The notes under the pieces were generated by a model. It did no database searches. It was not told the origin of the DNA and saw only the letters and a list, made by a program, of their open reading frames with translations. The position numbers and the translations under genes are program-made. From positions 1-24,330 of the forward strand of contig JAQXIB010000077.1 of the NCBI GenBank assembly GCA_029007575.1: DNA of 24,330 nt, in the 5' to 3' direction. This document shows, one piece after another, positions 21,959-24,330 of the stretch (its first letter is position 1; each line of letters begins with the position of its first letter). The DNA comes from Clostridiales bacterium. GTDB taxonomy: Bacteria; Bacillota; Clostridia; Oscillospirales; Ruminococcaceae.

Positions 21959-23227
21959 ATGCAGATGAAAAAAATCATTACGTTTTTATTAGCGTGTGCC
22001 ACGGCGGTATCAATTACCGCATGCAAGAAAACCACCGACAACAATACATCGAGCGGCGGAGAAAACACATTGACCTTGTTCGTCAATGGATTTTTAACTC
22101 CGCCGGAAGATCAGCAGTTTGTCAAAGAAGAAATTCTTCCCGGATTTGAAGAAGAATTTCACTGCAAAGTGAAAATGGAAGTTTACAGTACTGCTGACGG
22201 CAAAAAGTCCATTCAAACGCAGATGAGCTCCGATAATATTGTTACCGATGTGGTTATGGTGCACAGCGGCGATATGCCTGCCTATGTGAAAGCAGGCTGG
22301 ATCGAAGATATTACCGATTTTTCGAAAGGGTTAAACGGAAGAACCTTTACAGATGCTTTTACGGCATCGACCGTCATTGACGGGAAAACTTATTTTGTGC
22401 CCACATCGTCAGATGTATACTTGATTGCCGCCAAAAAGGAGGCTTTAAAGTATTTGCCGGAGGGTGCGGATTTTAACAAGCTTACCTATGATCAGTTTGT
22501 TGCTTTTGCGGTGAATGCGGCAAAAGGAGAAAAGAAAGGCGTGACGGTATTTCCAAGCTTAGCCGGAAAAAATCTTTTGTATGAAATCGGTGCAATGGGA
22601 TTGTCTTACGGAGCTGATTTCCCGAAGTTGGACGGCGCGGAGATGACGCAGGTATGGGATCGCATTCAGAAATTGGCAGAAAATAATGCTTTTGTCGCGA
22701 CTCAAAGCACCGCCGCGGATCCGAACGAAATCATGAAACGCGGGGAGGCTTTGATCGGCATCGGCCATATGTCCCCAATCGGAAATTTATATCAGTCTGC
22801 ACCGGAACAGTATGTGATCGCCGCGCCGCCTTCCGGCCCCAAAGGGATCGGCTCCATCGGAGGAGCGTGGGGACTGGGCGTGGTGAAAGGCGCTAAAAAC
22901 ACCGAGCTCGGTAAAAAGTTGATCGAATATCTGTCCCGTCCCGGGGTCATGTATGATTATTGTGTCGGTTTGGGCGGTGCAGTGCCGCCGGTCAATGAAG
23001 TAGCAGATCGGTTAAAAGCAGAGCCTCAGGATGTCATCATGCAAAAAGGGCTGGAAGTGTTAAAAAACGGCGTGATCAGCGGCGTGCCGTCCTCTGATTT
23101 TACCGAATGGGGTGCGGTAAAAAACCTTTATGAAAATATTTTTGAAAGTATTGTCAAAAATAAGACCTATAAAGCGTCTGACTTGACAGAAGCCCAAAAC
23201 AAGCTGGATGCTTTACGCAATAAATAA
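21959..23227 (+). CDS. ABC transporter solute-binding lipoprotein, carbohydrate type
   Basis: 422-residue family 1 extracellular solute-binding protein. A signal peptide with lipobox ITAC (lipid-attached Cys about residue 22) anchors it to the outer face of the membrane. The mature part begins with a Thr/Ser/Asn/Gly-rich linker, then LTLFVNGF, and shows the MalE-like pattern of DVVMVHSGDMPAYVKAGWIEDIT and a late GGAWGLGVVKGAKNTELGKKLIEYLS. ATG 21959 (MQMKKIIT) follows AAGAGAGG; an in-frame ATG at 21926 lies upstream of that site and would spoil the signal peptide. The two following permeases are of the sugar-import type. The ligand is not predictable. No ATPase is in the window; such systems often share an MsmK-like ATPase encoded elsewhere. 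Confidence 0.9.
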   Translation: MQMKKIITFLLACATAVSITACKKTTDNNTSSGGENTLTLFVNGFLTPPEDQQFVKEEILPGFEEEFHCKVKMEVYSTADGKKSIQTQMSSDNIVTDVVMVHSGDMPAYVKAGWIEDITDFSKGLNGRTFTDAFTASTVIDGKTYFVPTSSDVYLIAAKKEALKYLPEGADFNKLTYDQFVAFAVNAAKGEKKGVTVFPSLAGKNLLYEIGAMGLSYGADFPKLDGAEMTQVWDRIQKLAENNAFVATQSTAADPNEIMKRGEALIGIGHMSPIGNLYQSAPEQYVIAAPPSGPKGIGSIGGAWGLGVVKGAKNTELGKKLIEYLSRPGVMYDYCVGLGGAVPPVNEVADRLKAEPQDVIMQKGLEVLKNGVISGVPSSDFTEWGAVKNLYENIFESIVKNKTYKASDLTEAQNKLDALRNK

Positions 23228-23238
23228 TAGGACAAATC

Positions 23239-23280
23239 ATGAAAAAGCTCCGTATCGGATTTTGGCGGAGCTTTTTTCAT
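23239..23280 (+). terminator. Terminator-like hairpin between binding protein and permease genes
   Basis: A 14-bp stem (ATGAAAAAGCTCCG with CGGAGCTTTTTTCAT, one extra T) with a 13-nt loop and T run lies 11 nt after the binding-protein stop. Partial termination here would give more binding protein than permease, a common need in ABC importers. Confidence 0.85.
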
Positions 23281-23309
23281 CATGCGACCGGAAAGGAAAA
23301 AAGCTGCCG

Positions 23310-23324
23310 ATGATTTCGGAATAG
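23310..23324 (+). other. Four-codon in-frame ORF or interrupted permease start
   Basis: GAAAGGA at 23291-23297 is followed after exactly 12 nt by ATG 23310, the spacing used by six other genes here. The frame reads Met-Ile-Ser-Glu then TAG (23322-23324), and is the same frame as the permease ORF that opens at ATG 23340. Either a leader peptide that couples translation to the permease, or a stop codon inside an originally longer permease N-terminus. Confidence 0.4.
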
Positions 23325-23339
23325 CTGTGGTTTAATACG

Positions 23340-24233
23340 ATGCAAAATCGAAAAAAAGGCAGAAAAGTAAAAAGAAATTTTGTACCATATCTGCTCTTGG
23401 CTCCCGCCGTTGTGTATTACTTATTTTTTTGGATTCGACCGGTTCTTGCCAGTATTGTTGACAGTTTCAGAAACAGCGAGGGAAGATTTACTTTTCAAAA
23501 TTATACGATGGTATTTCAGGACGCTGTGTTTCGTCCGGCGTTGGTGAATACGATTGTTTTTTGTGCGGTATCTATTCTCTTGCAATATTTGCTGGCGTTG
23601 GGGCTTGCACTGCTGTTAAACCGGCGTTTTAAAGGCTCCAAAATACTTCTGTTTGTCGCTTTAATCCCCATGGCGATTCCGCCCACCGCAGTAGCCGTTC
23701 TGTGGAAAACGGGATTTACTACTAATGGATGGGTGAACAGCTTGTTGATCCGTCTGCATTTGATTTCGGAGCCAATCCGTTGGCTGGCAACCGAAGGGTT
23801 TGAAGCGGTTTTGTTTTTGGTTGCGATCGATACTTGGACCGTTCTTCCCTCGGTAATGATTATTATTTTAGCGGGCCTGCAAAATTTTCCGACCGAGCTA
23901 AAAGAGGCGGGGCTGGTCTTTGGTGCAAGCAGGCTGAGAGTGTTAAAGGATATAACCCTTCCGGTGTTGAAACCGACGATTGTCACTTCTATTATTTTGC
24001 GTTTGATTGCTTCCGTTCAGGTTTGGTCTATTGCCGTGATGATTTTAGGGTATGGCAAGGTGCCGTTTTTGGTGGAACGGATTGCTTATTATGTCGAGGT
24101 GATTCCCGGGATGGATACCTCCAAAGCGATGGCAACCACTTATTCTGTGCTGGTCACCGTGATCATATTGATTACGACCATGATTTATCTGCGCATTTCC
24201 GGCAAAGGAGTCGGAGGTGAGGAGCTTGAGTAA
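23340..24233 (+). CDS. Carbohydrate ABC transporter permease, MalF-like
   Basis: 297-residue permease with about six membrane helices: a basic N-terminus (QNRKKGRKVKRN), first helix PYLLLAPAVVYYLFFWI, and a C-terminal helix near residues 265-285. The EAA loop that contacts the ATPase is EAGLVFGASRLRVLKDITLP. Size and pattern fit the MalF/UgpA class without the extra periplasmic domain. ATG 23340 lacks a clear ribosome-binding site; the good site upstream serves ATG 23310, whose frame closes at TAG 23322. The end overlaps the next permease by 8 nt. Confidence 0.9.
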   Translation: MQNRKKGRKVKRNFVPYLLLAPAVVYYLFFWIRPVLASIVDSFRNSEGRFTFQNYTMVFQDAVFRPALVNTIVFCAVSILLQYLLALGLALLLNRRFKGSKILLFVALIPMAIPPTAVAVLWKTGFTTNGWVNSLLIRLHLISEPIRWLATEGFEAVLFLVAIDTWTVLPSVMIIILAGLQNFPTELKEAGLVFGASRLRVLKDITLPVLKPTIVTSIILRLIASVQVWSIAVMILGYGKVPFLVERIAYYVEVIPGMDTSKAMATTYSVLVTVIILITTMIYLRISGKGVGGEELE

Positions 24234-24330
24234 GCATATATGGAAAAACGCCGGCAGAAAAACCGTTTTTGTCTTGGTGATTGCTACGGTATTGATGGCG
24301 ATATTGATTCCGGTGCTTTATTTTTTCTCT
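24226..24330 (+). CDS. Second ABC transporter permease, MalG-like, 5' part only
   Basis: The first 35 codons of a second permease, cut by the window edge. Start is TTG 24226, 3-10 nt after GGAGGTGAGGAG, overlapping the first permease by 8 nt. The frame reads Met-Ser-Lys-His-Ile-Trp-Lys-Asn, then a membrane helix VFVLVIATVLMAILIPVLYF, as in MalG/UgpE-type partners. The ATG at 24240 is in another frame whose product is not hydrophobic. Too short for a product-level assignment beyond position and the first helix. Confidence 0.8.
   Translation, partial: MSKHIWKNAGRKTVFVLVIATVLMAILIPVLYFFS

Overview
The window looks like chromosomal DNA of an endospore-forming, low-to-mid GC Firmicute of class Clostridia, probably Oscillospirales/Ruminococcaceae-like; the taxon is inferred from gene content and order only. 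All 22 supported protein genes lie on the + strand. There is no tRNA, rRNA, CRISPR array or intact insertion sequence.

Layout. (1) 1-350: repeat-rich leader with a 101-bp three-hairpin element and a 24-bp tandem repeat. (2) 351-5579: complete spoIIIAA-AH operon, the mother-cell half of the SpoIIIA-SpoIIQ feeding channel, closed by a strong terminator. (3) 5580-6202: non-coding, with a modular array of hairpin repeats. (4) 6203-17066: a housekeeping cluster typical of Clostridia: Asp23/Gls24 protein, nusB, a TsaD/Kae1-like protein, xseA-xseB, ispA, a DUF212 membrane protein, dxs, tlyA, nadK, argR, recN. ispA and dxs both serve isoprenoid synthesis; xseAB, recN and tlyA serve DNA and rRNA maintenance. 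(5) 17067-18051 and 18099-20630: a MITE-like element, a LicD-family gene and an 843-residue fusion of an O-antigen ligase/polymerase-like membrane domain with a glycosyltransferase domain carrying bacterial sialyltransferase-type motifs. This is an accessory surface-glycan segment. (6) 20627-21846: the rpsF-ssb-rpsR operon with a consensus promoter, a probable S6:S18 autoregulatory leader and a strong terminator. (7) 21959-24330 (window edge): a carbohydrate-type ABC transporter with a lipoprotein binding protein, a terminator-like hairpin, a MalF-like permease and the first 35 codons of a second, MalG-like permease.

The observations I rate highest are: the polymerase-glycosyltransferase fusion; the modular hairpin array at 5690-6135, in which one stem is kept by compensating base changes; the ribosome-binding pattern AGAAAGGA followed by exactly 12 nt and the start codon at six genes, which corrects several starts; and an in-frame amber codon between such a start (23310) and the MalF-like permease ORF. 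I do not see a complete new multi-gene system. The fusion gene and the hairpin array are the most likely undescribed items.
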